Part shown: positions 18,262 through 27,250 of the stretch, one piece after another
Position numbering within the stretch: position 1 is the stretch's first letter
Layout of the letters: each line of letters starts with the position of its first letter
NCBI RefSeq assembly: GCF_018861145.1
Contig: NZ_JAHKQT010000020.1
Coordinates: 1-57,017, forward strand
DNA length: 57,017 bases
Direction of reading: 5' to 3'
Source: Poseidonibacter lekithochrous
GTDB taxonomy: Bacteria > Campylobacterota > Campylobacteria > Campylobacterales > Arcobacteraceae
Notes under the pieces: model-generated
What the model was told of the DNA's origin: nothing
Database searches by the model: none
Seen by the model: only the letters and a program-made list of their open reading frames with translations
Position numbers and translations under genes: made by a program

Positions 18262-18408
18262 TTTTTGCCTTTTAAAACACTTGGATTAGGTTTTAATAAT
18301 CAAGTAGTTCTTTTTATTTTTTAGTCTGTATAATTTTTAATATTTTTTAATGTTTGAATTTTCAAAAATAGATTTTAGTTCAATGTCAAAATTAGCTTCT
18401 TAACATAT

Positions 18409-18427
18409 TTTAGGTATTATACCTAAA
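18409..18427. promoter_or_regulatory. Operator-like palindrome upstream of ribE
   Basis: TTTAGGTA and TACCTAAA flank a 3-base centre, ending 21 bases before the ribE start. The centre contains TATTAT, which could be the -10 box, so a bound repressor would block transcription. It is far too short to be an FMN riboswitch. No trans-acting factor can be named. Confidence 0.35.
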
Positions 18428-18448
18428 TTATATCAAAAGGTTTTTTAA

Positions 18449-19063
18449 GTGTTCACAGGTCTGATTCGAGAAATGGCAAAAGTTGTAAGTTTAAATAATA
18501 GTTTATTAACATTAAAAGCAGAGTATAGACCTAAAATAGGTGATTCAATTGCAATTAATGGAGCATGCTTAACTGCTGTAAAAGTTACAAAAGATACCTT
18601 TTCTGTACAAATTTCTCCTGAATCTCAAAAGATTTTAGCAATGGAAAACTATAAAAATGAAGTTCATATTGAACCTGCTATGATGATGGGGGATAGATTT
18701 GAAGGTCATATTGTTCAAGGTCATGTTGACTGTTTAGGAACAATAAGTGCAATTAAAAACAATGGTAATTCTACAGATTTCTTTATCTCACTACCTTGTG
18801 AATATACAAAGTTTATAATATCAAAAGGTTCAATTACAGTTGATGGTGTATCTCTTACAGTTAATGAAGTTTTAAAAGATTCTTTTAGGCTCACAGTTAT
18901 TCCTCATACTATTAAAAATACATTATTTAAAACTTATAGTGTTGGCTCAAAAGTTAATTTAGAAACGGATATGTTTGCTAGATATGTGTATAATATGTTT
19001 AAAAATTCTAATGATTCAAAAATGTCATGGAGTGATGTAGATAGTATTATGGCTGCTTATTAA
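18449..19063 (+). CDS. ribE: Riboflavin synthase alpha chain
   Basis: The enzyme dismutates two 6,7-dimethyl-8-ribityllumazine molecules into riboflavin. The 204-residue protein begins MFTGLI, the classic riboflavin synthase N-terminus, from a GTG start. It contains two lumazine-binding repeats: one around GDSIAINGACLTA and GHIVQGHVD, the other around KGSITVDGVSLTVNEV and VIPHTIKNT. The gene stands alone and converges on mreC with seven bases between. An operator-like palindrome lies 21 bases upstream. Confidence 0.95.
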   Translation: MFTGLIREMAKVVSLNNSLLTLKAEYRPKIGDSIAINGACLTAVKVTKDTFSVQISPESQKILAMENYKNEVHIEPAMMMGDRFEGHIVQGHVDCLGTISAIKNNGNSTDFFISLPCEYTKFIISKGSITVDGVSLTVNEVLKDSFRLTVIPHTIKNTLFKTYSVGSKVNLETDMFARYVYNMFKNSNDSKMSWSDVDSIMAAY

Positions 19064-19070
19064 GAGTAGT

Positions 19071-19862
19071 TTATTTTTTAGTATTCTCTTCTTTTATATC
19101 ATGTGAATAATGTTTATATGTGTAAAAATATTTCTTTTTTAATACATTTGCATAAGGTTTAATAATTGCAGTTTGCATATCAGGAAGAGTGTTTTCTTCA
19201 ATAATTCTACCAACTTTTAATCCTTCAAAAAAGATATTATCCATTCCTGAAGTTATAACTTCATCTCCAATTTTTATATCTGCCCAAATTGGGATATATT
19301 GAATTTGTAAGTTTTTACCATCTTTTGAAGAGGTAATAATTCCGGGAACTTTATCTTCTCCTATAAAAACAGCGTATGAAGATTCCTTATTTCCATTTAA
19401 AAGTGCTACAGATTTCCCATTTTCATTTATTACAATTCCTGCGGCATACTCTTCTGTGATTAAACCCAAAATTGAATCATCTTCTTTTTTTTGGTCTAAC
19501 CATACCTTTGTAAAGTCATTGAAATTTATATATGATAATACTTTTGCTAGTTTGATATTAGGTTTTGTTTCATCAACATCCATAGTAATTACAAACTCTT
19601 TTATAGTGTCTAGTTGTTTTTGTGTTGCTGTATATAAAATTTTATATTGTTTTAACTCATTATTTTCAATTTGTAATCGTTCAATATTGTTTACTTGGTT
19701 GAAATATTTCTCTACAGTTGTAGATATTCCAATTACTTTATTAATATATGAAAGTTTTAAGTCATTAAAAAAGGTAAAGTTTTTAATAATTAGCTTATCT
19801 ACCTCGAAGAGATATAATAAGCTAACTAGTAGAAAAAGTGTTATAAATAAGAATTTACGCAT
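19071..19862 (-). CDS. mreC: Rod shape-determining protein MreC
   Basis: MreC is a bitopic inner-membrane protein that links cytoplasmic MreB to periplasmic wall enzymes. The 263-residue product has one N-terminal membrane segment (about residues 4-20), a coiled-coil stretch (about 50-85) and the beta-rich MreC domain. Typical blocks are GIVINENGKSVALLNG and WADIKIGDEVITSGMDNIFFEG. It overlaps mreB by eight bases and is the last gene of the queH-lpxB-fabZ-lpxA-clpX-mreB run. No mreD or rodA follows. Confidence 0.93.
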   Translation of the reverse strand: MRKFLFITLFLLVSLLYLFEVDKLIIKNFTFFNDLKLSYINKVIGISTTVEKYFNQVNNIERLQIENNELKQYKILYTATQKQLDTIKEFVITMDVDETKPNIKLAKVLSYINFNDFTKVWLDQKKEDDSILGLITEEYAAGIVINENGKSVALLNGNKESSYAVFIGEDKVPGIITSSKDGKNLQIQYIPIWADIKIGDEVITSGMDNIFFEGLKVGRIIEENTLPDMQTAIIKPYANVLKKKYFYTYKHYSHDIKEENTKK

Positions 19863-20886
19863 TAGTGATTAATTTAAGTAAAGCATCCTCATCTAATACA
19901 GCGCTAGTTCCATAAGCAACTGCTAATAATGGATCTTCAGCAACTTTAACTGGAAGTTTAATAATATCAGCTAAATATATATCAAGCCCTCTAATTAAAG
20001 CACCTCCACCTGTTAAGATAACTCCGTTATCTACAACATCACCTGCTAAATCAGGAGGCATTTGCTCTAATACAGAACGAACAGCAGATGCTATTTCTTT
20101 AAGAGGTTCTTTAATTGCAGATCTAACACCTTCTGAACCTAATTCAATAGTTGAAAGTAATCCAGAGTTATCTCTACCTTTAACTTTAATTTTTAGTTCA
20201 GTTTCAAGTTTAATTGCAGTACCAATTTCAATTTTTATATTTTCAGCAGTTCTCTCACCTATATATAAATTGTAATTTTGTCTAACATGTTCAATAATTG
20301 ATTTATCAAATTTATCACCAGCAATTTTTATAGATTTTGAAAGTACAAGTCCCCCAAGTGAAGTAACACCTATTTCAGTTGTACCCCCACCAATATCAAC
20401 GATTACATATCCAGATGGATCTGATACAGGAATTCCTGCACCTATTGCTGCTGCCATTGGCTCTTCTACTAAGAATACTTCTCTAGCACCTGCACTCATA
20501 GCTGATTCTTCAACTGCTTTTCTTTCAACTTGAGTAATTCCATATGGAATACAAATGATAATTCTTGGACGAATAAAAGATTTTCTTGAATGAGCTTTTT
20601 CAATAAAATATCTAATCATTCTTTCAGTCATTTCAAAATCTGCAATTACACCATCTTGCATAGGACGTACAGCTTGAATATTTAAAGGAGTTTTTCCAAT
20701 CATTTGTTTGGCTTCTTGTCCAACTGCTAAAATCTTGTCTCTACCATCTTTATCTTTCTGAACAGCAACAACTGAAGGTTCATTAATAATGATACCTTTT
20801 CCTTTTACTGAAACAATAGTATTAGCAGTCCCCAAGTCAATAGCCATATCACTTGAAAATAGACCTATTAATTTATCTAAAAACAT
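19855..20886 (-). CDS. mreB: Rod shape-determining protein MreB
   Basis: MreB is the bacterial actin that directs lateral wall growth from the inner face of the membrane. The 343-residue length is standard. DLGTANT near residue 17 is the phosphate-1 loop, VDIGGGTTEIGVTS the phosphate-2 loop and LTGGGALIRGLD the adenosine motif, in the order expected of actin-fold proteins. It sits 12 bases after clpX and overlaps mreC, so shape genes are cotranscribed here with a protease subunit and lipid A genes. Confidence 0.97.
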   Translation of the reverse strand: MFLDKLIGLFSSDMAIDLGTANTIVSVKGKGIIINEPSVVAVQKDKDGRDKILAVGQEAKQMIGKTPLNIQAVRPMQDGVIADFEMTERMIRYFIEKAHSRKSFIRPRIIICIPYGITQVERKAVEESAMSAGAREVFLVEEPMAAAIGAGIPVSDPSGYVIVDIGGGTTEIGVTSLGGLVLSKSIKIAGDKFDKSIIEHVRQNYNLYIGERTAENIKIEIGTAIKLETELKIKVKGRDNSGLLSTIELGSEGVRSAIKEPLKEIASAVRSVLEQMPPDLAGDVVDNGVILTGGGALIRGLDIYLADIIKLPVKVAEDPLLAVAYGTSAVLDEDALLKLITNA

Positions 20887-20898
20887 GTTTCATCCTTT

Positions 20899-22119
20899 TT
20901 ATGCAACTTTTGGTTCTTTTAATTTTAGAACCACATCTTTTGTTATTGTTATTGTTTTATTTTTATAATCAGGTAAATCAAACATAATATCAAGCATAAT
21001 ATCTTCTAAAATTGATCTTAATCCTCTTGCTCCTGTTTTTCTTTCAATTGCAAGTTTTGCAAGCTCTTTTAATGCTGTTTTCTCAAACTTTAGTGTTACA
21101 TCATCCATCTCAAAAAGTTTGATATATTGTTTAATTAATGCATTTTTAGGCTCAGTTAAAATATGAACCATATCATCTTCTGTAATTTCATTTAAAGTTG
21201 CAAGCATATGAAGACGACCAATTAATTCTGGAATTAATCCATATTTAACTAAATCATCAGCTTCTACTTTTGTAATTAAGTTTTTATCATTCTTTATACT
21301 TTTTGCTTCTTGATTAAAACCTAAAACATTAGCACCTTCTTTTTTTCTGATGATATCTTCTAAACCATCGAATGCTCCACCACAAACAAATAAAATATTT
21401 GTAGTATCAACTTGAAGTGCCTCTTGTCCTGGGTGTTTTCTTCCACCTTTAGCAGGAACATTAACAGTAGCACCTTCTACAATTTTAAGAAGTGCTTGTT
21501 GTACACCTTCACCTGAAACGTCTCTAGTAATTGATCTATTTTCACTCATTCTTGCTACTTTATCAATTTCATCTATAAAGATAATACCTCTTTGGGCTTT
21601 TTCAATATCTCCATCAGCAGCTTGAACTAATCTTGTAATTACATTTTCAACATCATCACCAACATACCCAGCTTCAGTTAAAGATGTAGCATCTGCTATT
21701 GCTAAAGGAACATCTAAATACTTAGATATAGTTTGGGCTAACAATGTTTTACCAGAACCTGTTGGTCCTATTAGTAAAACATTTGATTTACTTAATTCTG
21801 TATCATCATCTATTTCATGATGTCTAAAGATTCTTTTATAGTGGTTATACACAGCAACTGATAAAACTTTTTTAGCTGTATCTTGTCCAATTACATACTC
21901 ATCTAAAATTGCTTTTAATTGTGCAGGTGTTCTTAATACTACCTCTTCTTTTACAGAGTCACCTTGTTTTTCAACATTATTTTCTGTTGGAATACCGCCA
22001 CTCATTATATCGTTCGCTGCAGTCACACAAGCTTTACAAATAGAAGCATTATCTCCTGCTATTACTGGATTATCTTTAGAGTCAGTTGCTCCACAAAAGT
22101 CACATATAATTTTACTCAT
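20899..22119 (-). CDS. clpX: ATP-dependent Clp protease ATP-binding subunit ClpX
   Basis: ClpX unfolds substrates for the ClpP peptidase. The 406-residue protein has the N-terminal zinc-binding domain with Cys6, Cys9, Cys28 and Cys31, then the AAA+ module with Walker A GPTGSGKT and Walker [10 protein letters not shown]. The substrate-gripping pore region and the C-terminal small domain ([11 protein letters not shown]) follow. clpP is not in the window. It lies between lpxA and mreB with gaps of 12-14 bases, consistent with one transcript. Confidence 0.97.
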   Translation of the reverse strand: MSKIICDFCGATDSKDNPVIAGDNASICKACVTAANDIMSGGIPTENNVEKQGDSVKEEVVLRTPAQLKAILDEYVIGQDTAKKVLSVAVYNHYKRIFRHHEIDDDTELSKSNVLLIGPTGSGKTLLAQTISKYLDVPLAIADATSLTEAGYVGDDVENVITRLVQAADGDIEKAQRGIIFIDEIDKVARMSENRSITRDVSGEGVQQALLKIVEGATVNVPAKGGRKHPGQEALQVDTTNILFVCGGAFDGLEDIIRKKEGANVLGFNQEAKSIKNDKNLITKVEADDLVKYGLIPELIGRLHMLATLNEITEDDMVHILTEPKNALIKQYIKLFEMDDVTLKFEKTALKELAKLAIERKTGARGLRSILEDIMLDIMFDLPDYKNKTITITKDVVLKLKEPKVA

Positions 22120-22133
22120 TTTCTACCTATTTT

Positions 22134-22916
22134 TTATTTTCTATTGTAAGGAATACCACGTTTTGTATTAACTACAAAACTTGCTAATTCTTTTACATGT
22201 TGATTTTCACTAGTTTCTAGTAATTCTTTTGCTACATCTGCTAGTGGATTACCTGATTCAAATAGTGCTTTATATGCACTTTTAATTGCATTTATATCAG
22301 CTCTATCTTTAAATCTTCTTCTTAATCCATTTAGGTTAAGACCTCTTAAAACAGCTTTATTCCCTTCAACTAAACAATAGGGAGGGATATCTTGAGCAAC
22401 TGCTGAAGCACCACCTACCATTACGTGAGCTCCAATTTTGCAAAATTGATGAATTGGAGTAAGTCCGCCAACAACTACAAAGTCATCAATCTCTACATGA
22501 CCTGCTAGTGTTGCACCATTTGCAAATACACAGTTATTTCCAATAATTACATCATGAGCGACATGTGTGTATCCCATGAATAAATTGTTATCCCCAATTT
22601 TAGTGATTGAACCACCACCTATTGTTCCTGGATTAAATAGTGTAAATTCTCTAATTTTATTGTTATTACCAATAATTAGTTCTACATCTTCACCATTAAA
22701 TTTAAGGTCTTGAGGTATTGTTCCAATTGCTGCATGAGAAAAGATATGATTATTCTTTCCTATTGTTGTTTTCCCATCAATTACTGTATGAGAATCTACA
22801 ACTGTTCCATCACCAATTGATACATTACTTCCAATAATGACAAAAGCACCAATTGTGATATTATCACCTAACTTTGCACCTTCTTCAATTATTGCAGTTT
22901 TGTGTATATTATTCAT
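22134..22916 (-). CDS. lpxA: UDP-N-acetylglucosamine acyltransferase
   Basis: LpxA transfers the first 3-hydroxyacyl chain from acyl carrier protein to UDP-GlcNAc in lipid A synthesis. The 260-residue protein is built of left-handed beta-helix hexapeptide repeats (for example TIGAFVIIGSNVSIGDGTVV) over the first two thirds and ends with a helical domain containing LNGLRRR. MGYTHVAHDVIIGNN includes the expected catalytic His. It starts eight bases after fabZ, the usual pairing of lipid A and fatty acid genes that share 3-hydroxyacyl-ACP. Confidence 0.96.
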   Translation of the reverse strand: MNNIHKTAIIEEGAKLGDNITIGAFVIIGSNVSIGDGTVVDSHTVIDGKTTIGKNNHIFSHAAIGTIPQDLKFNGEDVELIIGNNNKIREFTLFNPGTIGGGSITKIGDNNLFMGYTHVAHDVIIGNNCVFANGATLAGHVEIDDFVVVGGLTPIHQFCKIGAHVMVGGASAVAQDIPPYCLVEGNKAVLRGLNLNGLRRRFKDRADINAIKSAYKALFESGNPLADVAKELLETSENQHVKELASFVVNTKRGIPYNRK

Positions 22917-22923
22917 AGTAAAC

Positions 22924-23367
22924 CTATTTGTCCACTATCATTGCTTTAAATTCTGCTTCGGCAGTTAGTTTACCATCTACATAAGCTTTTCCACTTAACA
23001 TCATCAAAGTGCTTTTCATTTTGATTACTTCTAAAACATAATCTAATCTATCACCTGGTTTAACAGGATTTCTAAATTTAGCTTTATCAATACTCATGAA
23101 GTAAATTACTTTATTTTTCATCTCTTCTTCACTTAAGTCAGAACTTTTTAATGCTAAAATTCCTCCAGCTTGAGCCATTCCTTCTAAGATTAATACACCA
23201 GGGTAAATTGGGTGACCTGGAAAATGTCCTTGAAATGCTGGTTCTGAAATAGAAATATTTTTAAAACCTTTGATTTCTTTTTTAAGTTCCATATCAGTGA
23301 TTCTATCCACAAGAAGAAGTGGATATCTATGAGGTAGAATTTCTTGAATTTGTGTAATATCTAACAT
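22924..23367 (-). CDS. fabZ: 3-hydroxyacyl-[acyl-carrier-protein] dehydratase FabZ
   Basis: FabZ dehydrates 3-hydroxyacyl-ACP in fatty acid elongation. The 147-residue hot-dog-fold protein has [12 protein letters not shown] at the N-terminus and the active-site loop [12 protein letters not shown], followed by LEGMAQ, supplying the catalytic His and Glu. A TTG lies two codons upstream. The ATG at 23367 is chosen because AGGA precedes it by six bases. It stands between lpxB and lpxA, so the cell can balance phospholipid and lipid A acyl chains from one message. Confidence 0.96.
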   Translation of the reverse strand: MLDITQIQEILPHRYPLLLVDRITDMELKKEIKGFKNISISEPAFQGHFPGHPIYPGVLILEGMAQAGGILALKSSDLSEEEMKNKVIYFMSIDKAKFRNPVKPGDRLDYVLEVIKMKSTLMMLSGKAYVDGKLTAEAEFKAMIVDK

Positions 23368-23418
23368 GTACAATCCTAATTTTTTTGATTAATGGTAAAG
23401 ATTATATCTAAAAAAAAA

Positions 23419-24462
23419 TTAGTTTTGAATTATGCTTGCTACATTTTTAGAACTTCCATTTTGTAAGTATTCTCTTAAAATTTGTGATTTCTCAAAAAAT
23501 AATTTTTTATCCATAGTATTATAGTCATGTAATAAATTTTCAACGCTTACTTCTTCTTGTAAAAATTCTTTATGAATTTCTGATTTTCCCATTTTATCGA
23601 AGAAAATATTAGCAAGTCCGACATGAGATAATTTTACAAATCTACTACCAATAAAATAATCAATTTTCTTTGCAATATAAGATAAAGTAAAAGGAGTTCC
23701 AATTAAAGCAGCTTCTAAAGTTGCAGTTCCCGAACAGATAAATCCATATTCAGCTTCTTGAAGTGTTTTATGTGCTTTTGTAGATATTGTAAAAGCACTA
23801 ATATCTCCATAGGTGTTTTCAATATACTCTTTATCAAATTTTTTTGGGATAATTAGAATATACTCTTTATTGGGTATTTTTTTTATAAGTTCTTTAAAAA
23901 TAGGCATATGATTTTTGATTTCTGTTTTTCTACTTCCTGGCATAAAAGCTATTTTACCACTTGAAGTTAGTTCTTTTTTAAACTCTGTAATTTCATCTAA
24001 AAGTGGATGTCCTACATAAATAATTTTTTCTTTATCACTATACATTTCTTGCTCAAAAGGAATTATAGAACATAGTTTTGTACAATATTCCTCTAGCTTT
24101 TTCACACGTTTAGGTTTCCACGCCCAAGCTTGTGGTAAAATATAATAAATTATTTCTTTGTTTGGATAAGTTGCTTTTAATTTTTTTGCAAGTGGCAAGT
24201 TAAAACCTGATGAGTCCATTAGCAAAACTTTGTCACAATCACTTGCAAGTTCTACTAATTCGTCACGAAGTTTAAAGAAAAATCTTAACTTTTTTAATGC
24301 ATCTACAATTCCCATAATAGCTAAAGCTGTTAAATCATAAAGAGGATTCCCTAGCTCTTTATCAAAAACTCCAAGCAACTCAATATCTTCACTAAAATAT
24401 TTTTTTAATTCTCTTAAATGAATATTTGAAGAGGTTTCCATTGCACATACTAAAAGTTTCAT
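23419..24462 (-). CDS. lpxB: Lipid-A-disaccharide synthase
   Basis: LpxB joins UDP-2,3-diacylglucosamine and lipid X into the lipid A disaccharide at the inner membrane. The 347-residue protein is a GT19 glycosyltransferase: LLVCAMETSSNIHL at the N-terminus, YYILPQAWAWKPKRV mid-domain, FMPGSRKTEIKNH in the nucleotide-sugar-binding half and CSGTATLEAALIGTPF near residue 240. It is slightly shorter than E. coli LpxB (382), as usual for this phylum. Its ATG overlaps the queH stop as ATGA. A 51-base gap with a nine-A run precedes fabZ. Confidence 0.94.
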   Translation of the reverse strand: MKLLVCAMETSSNIHLRELKKYFSEDIELLGVFDKELGNPLYDLTALAIMGIVDALKKLRFFFKLRDELVELASDCDKVLLMDSSGFNLPLAKKLKATYPNKEIIYYILPQAWAWKPKRVKKLEEYCTKLCSIIPFEQEMYSDKEKIIYVGHPLLDEITEFKKELTSSGKIAFMPGSRKTEIKNHMPIFKELIKKIPNKEYILIIPKKFDKEYIENTYGDISAFTISTKAHKTLQEAEYGFICSGTATLEAALIGTPFTLSYIAKKIDYFIGSRFVKLSHVGLANIFFDKMGKSEIHKEFLQEEVSVENLLHDYNTMDKKLFFEKSQILREYLQNGSSKNVASIIQN

Positions 24463-25532
24463 ACTAATTCTTCTCTAACATCATCATAAGTCTGTGCATT
24501 TAGTTCAATTTCATATTTTGCATCTGCAATTTCATCTAAGACAATAATCGTACTTAGGTTAAAAGCACTTTTTATAATCTTAGCTCTTACTTCTAATTCT
24601 TCTTCAAAAGAGGGTGGTAAGTACATAAGCTCTTTTACACTTGAATAACTTGTATTTGCAAGGGAATTAAACTTTTGGATGCTTATAATTTTTAATTCAT
24701 CTCTATTTAAATAGTTTATTCCATCTTTTTCATATTCAATTCTGCCGTTTGTCTTGTCTCTGTTTATCATTGAATATGGTAAGATATATGAAGGTACTAT
24801 TTGTTTAGCTACTTTTACTTTTGCAGAAAATAGTCTATAGTTTAAAAATCTATGTTTTACTATTTTATACTTTTCTCCGTTTGATTCAAGAGTATTTCTT
24901 CTTTTATAAAGTTCTAATCGCTCTTCAATTGACTCAGGTAAAACTTGATTTGAAATAGGATTAAACATCTCATCCATAATTTTATCTTGAGCTTCTCTTT
25001 GAGAAGATAATCCAAATAAACAACCACAATAGTTTTGTCTATATAAAGAATTTTCTTTTACTTTCTTACCTTGTATTTCAGCACCATTACCTGCTTTATA
25101 ATCTCTATAAATAAATTCAACACCATGAAGTTTTTCTAAATTATGACCTATAATATCAAGTTTTTCTTGAGATTTTTTAGGAGAGATTAAAAGAGTTGTA
25201 GTAAATTTATCATGACCTAACTCTTTTGCTTTTGCAACTGTATTATCAAGTCTATCATCATAACAAACAGTACATCTATCCCCTTTTTCAGGAAGATGTT
25301 CCATTCCTTTTACTTTTTTAAGCCACTCTTCTAGATTGTAAGGACCTTCAATAAGCTCAATACCTAATTTTTGACACGAGTATTCTACATCTAAATATCT
25401 AAGTCTATATTCACTATATGGATGAATATTAGGATCATAAAAAAAACCTACTAAAGTTTCATTTGGATATTCTTCTTGAACTCTTTCTAAAAAATAATGA
25501 CTATCGACTGCACAACATATATGAACTAACAA
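24459..25532 (-). CDS. queH: Epoxyqueuosine reductase QueH, long form
   Basis: QueH reduces epoxyqueuosine to queuosine in tRNA and is the non-cobalamin alternative to QueG. The 357-residue protein has the cysteine pair Cys6-Cys7 in VHICCAVDS, a CxxC at Cys87/Cys90 and a further Cys pair in YCGCLFG near residue 180, the [4Fe-4S] and catalytic cysteines of the family. Many QueH proteins are about 200 residues. The C-terminal ~160 residues here are an extension of unknown role. The start is a TTG preceded by AAAGG. It heads the lipid A/shape operon and overlaps lpxB. Confidence 0.9.
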   Translation of the reverse strand: MLVHICCAVDSHYFLERVQEEYPNETLVGFFYDPNIHPYSEYRLRYLDVEYSCQKLGIELIEGPYNLEEWLKKVKGMEHLPEKGDRCTVCYDDRLDNTVAKAKELGHDKFTTTLLISPKKSQEKLDIIGHNLEKLHGVEFIYRDYKAGNGAEIQGKKVKENSLYRQNYCGCLFGLSSQREAQDKIMDEMFNPISNQVLPESIEERLELYKRRNTLESNGEKYKIVKHRFLNYRLFSAKVKVAKQIVPSYILPYSMINRDKTNGRIEYEKDGINYLNRDELKIISIQKFNSLANTSYSSVKELMYLPPSFEEELEVRAKIIKSAFNLSTIIVLDEIADAKYEIELNAQTYDDVREELV

Positions 25533-25563
25533 AAAATGACCTTTGGTTTATAATTTTAAAGAT

Positions 25564-25569
25564 ATTATA
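25564..25569 (-). promoter_or_regulatory. -10 box upstream of queH
   Basis: TATAAT is read on the minus strand 32 bases before the queH TTG, in the short region shared with the divergent lipoprotein gene. It is the most likely promoter for the seven-gene minus-strand operon. Confidence 0.45.
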
Positions 25570-25598
25570 GTAAAATATTTTAAAACAAAGGATTATAA

Positions 25599-25991
25599 AT
25601 TAAAAATATAATAAATTTTTTACTAGCAATTACTTTTATACTATTATTTTCAGCTTGTGCTACAAAACAAATACTTCAAAGTTCAAGTGCTACAATTCTA
25701 ATTAAAACACCACAAATGAAGTTTTATGATAAAGGCTTTATAAATAAATATGATAACTATACACAAGTTCAAATATTTTCTGCAGGTACTGCTATTTTGG
25801 ATATGAAAATTTACGATGACAGAGTTTGTAAAAGTACTTTTGAATGTCAAGATTTAAAAACATTTAATAAAAAGAATTTAAATGAGTCCTATGATGAAAT
25901 GTTTTTAAAAAATTTATTCGATAGAAATGAAAAAGAAATTGTTCATAGAGATAGTGAGCATAAAATTTTAATTAAGATTAGAAGAGATTAA
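25599..25991 (+). CDS. Conserved lipoprotein, apparent ATT start codon
   Basis: Read from 25599, the frame gives a complete lipoprotein signal: KNIINFLLAITFILLF, lipobox FSAC with Cys20, then a mature domain containing TPQMKFYDKGFI, KNYDN-like aromatic residues and two Cys in VCKSTFEC. The first codon is ATT, with AAAGGA (25587-25592) six bases before it and an in-frame stop at 25596. No ATG, GTG or TTG occurs before the ATG at 25716, which lies well inside the mature protein. Either ATT is the true start, as known for E. coli infC and pcnB, or an ATG has mutated, or the base call is wrong. The function is unknown. The mature domain looks like a lipoprotein conserved in Campylobacterota. Confidence 0.65.
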   Translation: MKNIINFLLAITFILLFSACATKQILQSSSATILIKTPQMKFYDKGFINKYDNYTQVQIFSAGTAILDMKIYDDRVCKSTFECQDLKTFNKKNLNESYDEMFLKNLFDRNEKEIVHRDSEHKILIKIRRD

Positions 25992-26011
25992 TTAAAAGTT
26001 GAATATTATGT

Positions 26012-26041
26012 AACATAATAGAAATAATTATCTATTATGTT
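26012..26041. terminator. Bidirectional terminator between lipoprotein gene and NDH-2-like gene
   Basis: A 10-bp perfect stem, AACATAATAG (26012-26021) with CTATTATGTT (26032-26041), is followed by a short T-run on the plus strand. It lies between two convergent genes. Confidence 0.65.
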
Positions 26042-26050
26042 TTTAATTAT

Positions 26051-27250
26051 TTACAATTTTTTTAACTTTTTATATCCAGATTTAATAAGTTTAAGTAAAG
26101 GTTTTCTATATGAAGAAAATACATACTTTTTAATCTCATAAGCTATTCTCCCCTCAACGTGAACTAAGTCATAAAGATTCCCAGCTGCATATTTACCACC
26201 AAGTGCTATTAGTATACCTTCAAGTTTTGGATCGCATGCTATAAGTTTTTTCTTATTTATATGTCTTAAAATATTTTGCCCAGCACATTTTCCACTAATT
26301 CTTGCAACTGTAACATTTGGAGGCATTATTTCGCCTTTTTTATTTTTAATTTCAGCAACATCTCCTACTGCAAAAATATTTTCATGACCTTCTGCTTGAA
26401 GGAATTCATTTACAAGGATTTGACCTCTTCCATTTTTCTCTACATCTAATTCAGAAGTAATTGTTGAAGCTTCAATTCCACCTGTAAATATAATAAAGGA
26501 ATGATATATCTTAGTACCATTTGATAATACTAAATGATCATCATTACATTTTTGTAGTTTTGTATTAGTAATAACATTAATACCTAAAGATTTTAATCTT
26601 TTATGTGACATACTAATTAGTTGGGGACTTAGTCCAGGAAGAATAGTATCCGAACTACTTACAAGAGAAATTTTTAAATTATCACAAGAGAAATTACCAC
26701 GTTTAAAAAACATCTTTGAGTTGTAAGCCATTTCTGCTGCAATTTCAACACCCGATAAACCAGCACCAACAACTACAATATGTGTGTCGTCGCATTGTTT
26801 TGCTTCATCTCTAATCTTTTTGAAAAGTTGATTTTCAAAACTTTGTTTAAAGAACATTGCCCAATGAAGTTTTTTGATATCATGAGCATTGTTAAGTCCT
26901 GGTATTTGTGGAGGGAAAAATGTTCTTGTCCCTGCTGCCATTACTAAATAATCATATTCAACTATTTCTTCTTCTTCTGTATATATTTTTCTTGTTTCTT
27001 TGTCAATATTTCGAACCTTAAGATTCTTATACTCTACATAATCATGGTTAATTCCCATACATAAAGTAGTTAAATCAATAGTAACATCTGCAATATTTGA
27101 TTTATTTGCAATTAAATCATAAACTTCTGGTTGCAAGTTATGAAATGTGTGTTTATCTATTAAGGTTATTTGTATATTTTTGTTTTTTGCTAGTTCTTGT
27201 AGTGCATATATTCCAGAATATCCACCACCAATTATTACAACTTTCTCCAT
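26051..27250 (-). CDS. NDH-2-like NAD(P)H:quinone oxidoreductase (FAD-dependent)
   Basis: Type II NADH dehydrogenases oxidise NADH at the inner face of the membrane without pumping protons. The 399-residue protein has two dinucleotide-binding folds: IIGGGYSGIYA at the N-terminus for FAD and VVVGAGLSGVEIA near residue 160 for NAD(P)H. An FAD-contacting FAVGDVAEI lies near residue 295. The Lys-rich C-terminus (YRKPLLKLIKSGYKKLKK) could form an amphipathic membrane anchor, as in NDH-2. A sulfide:quinone reductase-like role is less likely because the paired redox cysteines are not evident. It may supply NADH oxidation that the complex I of this genome seems to lack. Confidence 0.75.
   Translation of the reverse strand: MEKVVIIGGGYSGIYALQELAKNKNIQITLIDKHTFHNLQPEVYDLIANKSNIADVTIDLTTLCMGINHDYVEYKNLKVRNIDKETRKIYTEEEEIVEYDYLVMAAGTRTFFPPQIPGLNNAHDIKKLHWAMFFKQSFENQLFKKIRDEAKQCDDTHIVVVGAGLSGVEIAAEMAYNSKMFFKRGNFSCDNLKISLVSSSDTILPGLSPQLISMSHKRLKSLGINVITNTKLQKCNDDHLVLSNGTKIYHSFIIFTGGIEASTITSELDVEKNGRGQILVNEFLQAEGHENIFAVGDVAEIKNKKGEIMPPNVTVARISGKCAGQNILRHINKKKLIACDPKLEGILIALGGKYAAGNLYDLVHVEGRIAYEIKKYVFSSYRKPLLKLIKSGYKKLKKL

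Noticed and set aside
23408..23416. Nine-A run before fabZ as a phase-variable tract
   Set aside because: It is intergenic, A-runs of this length are common in this genome, and no poly-G/C tract or contingency-type gene is present.
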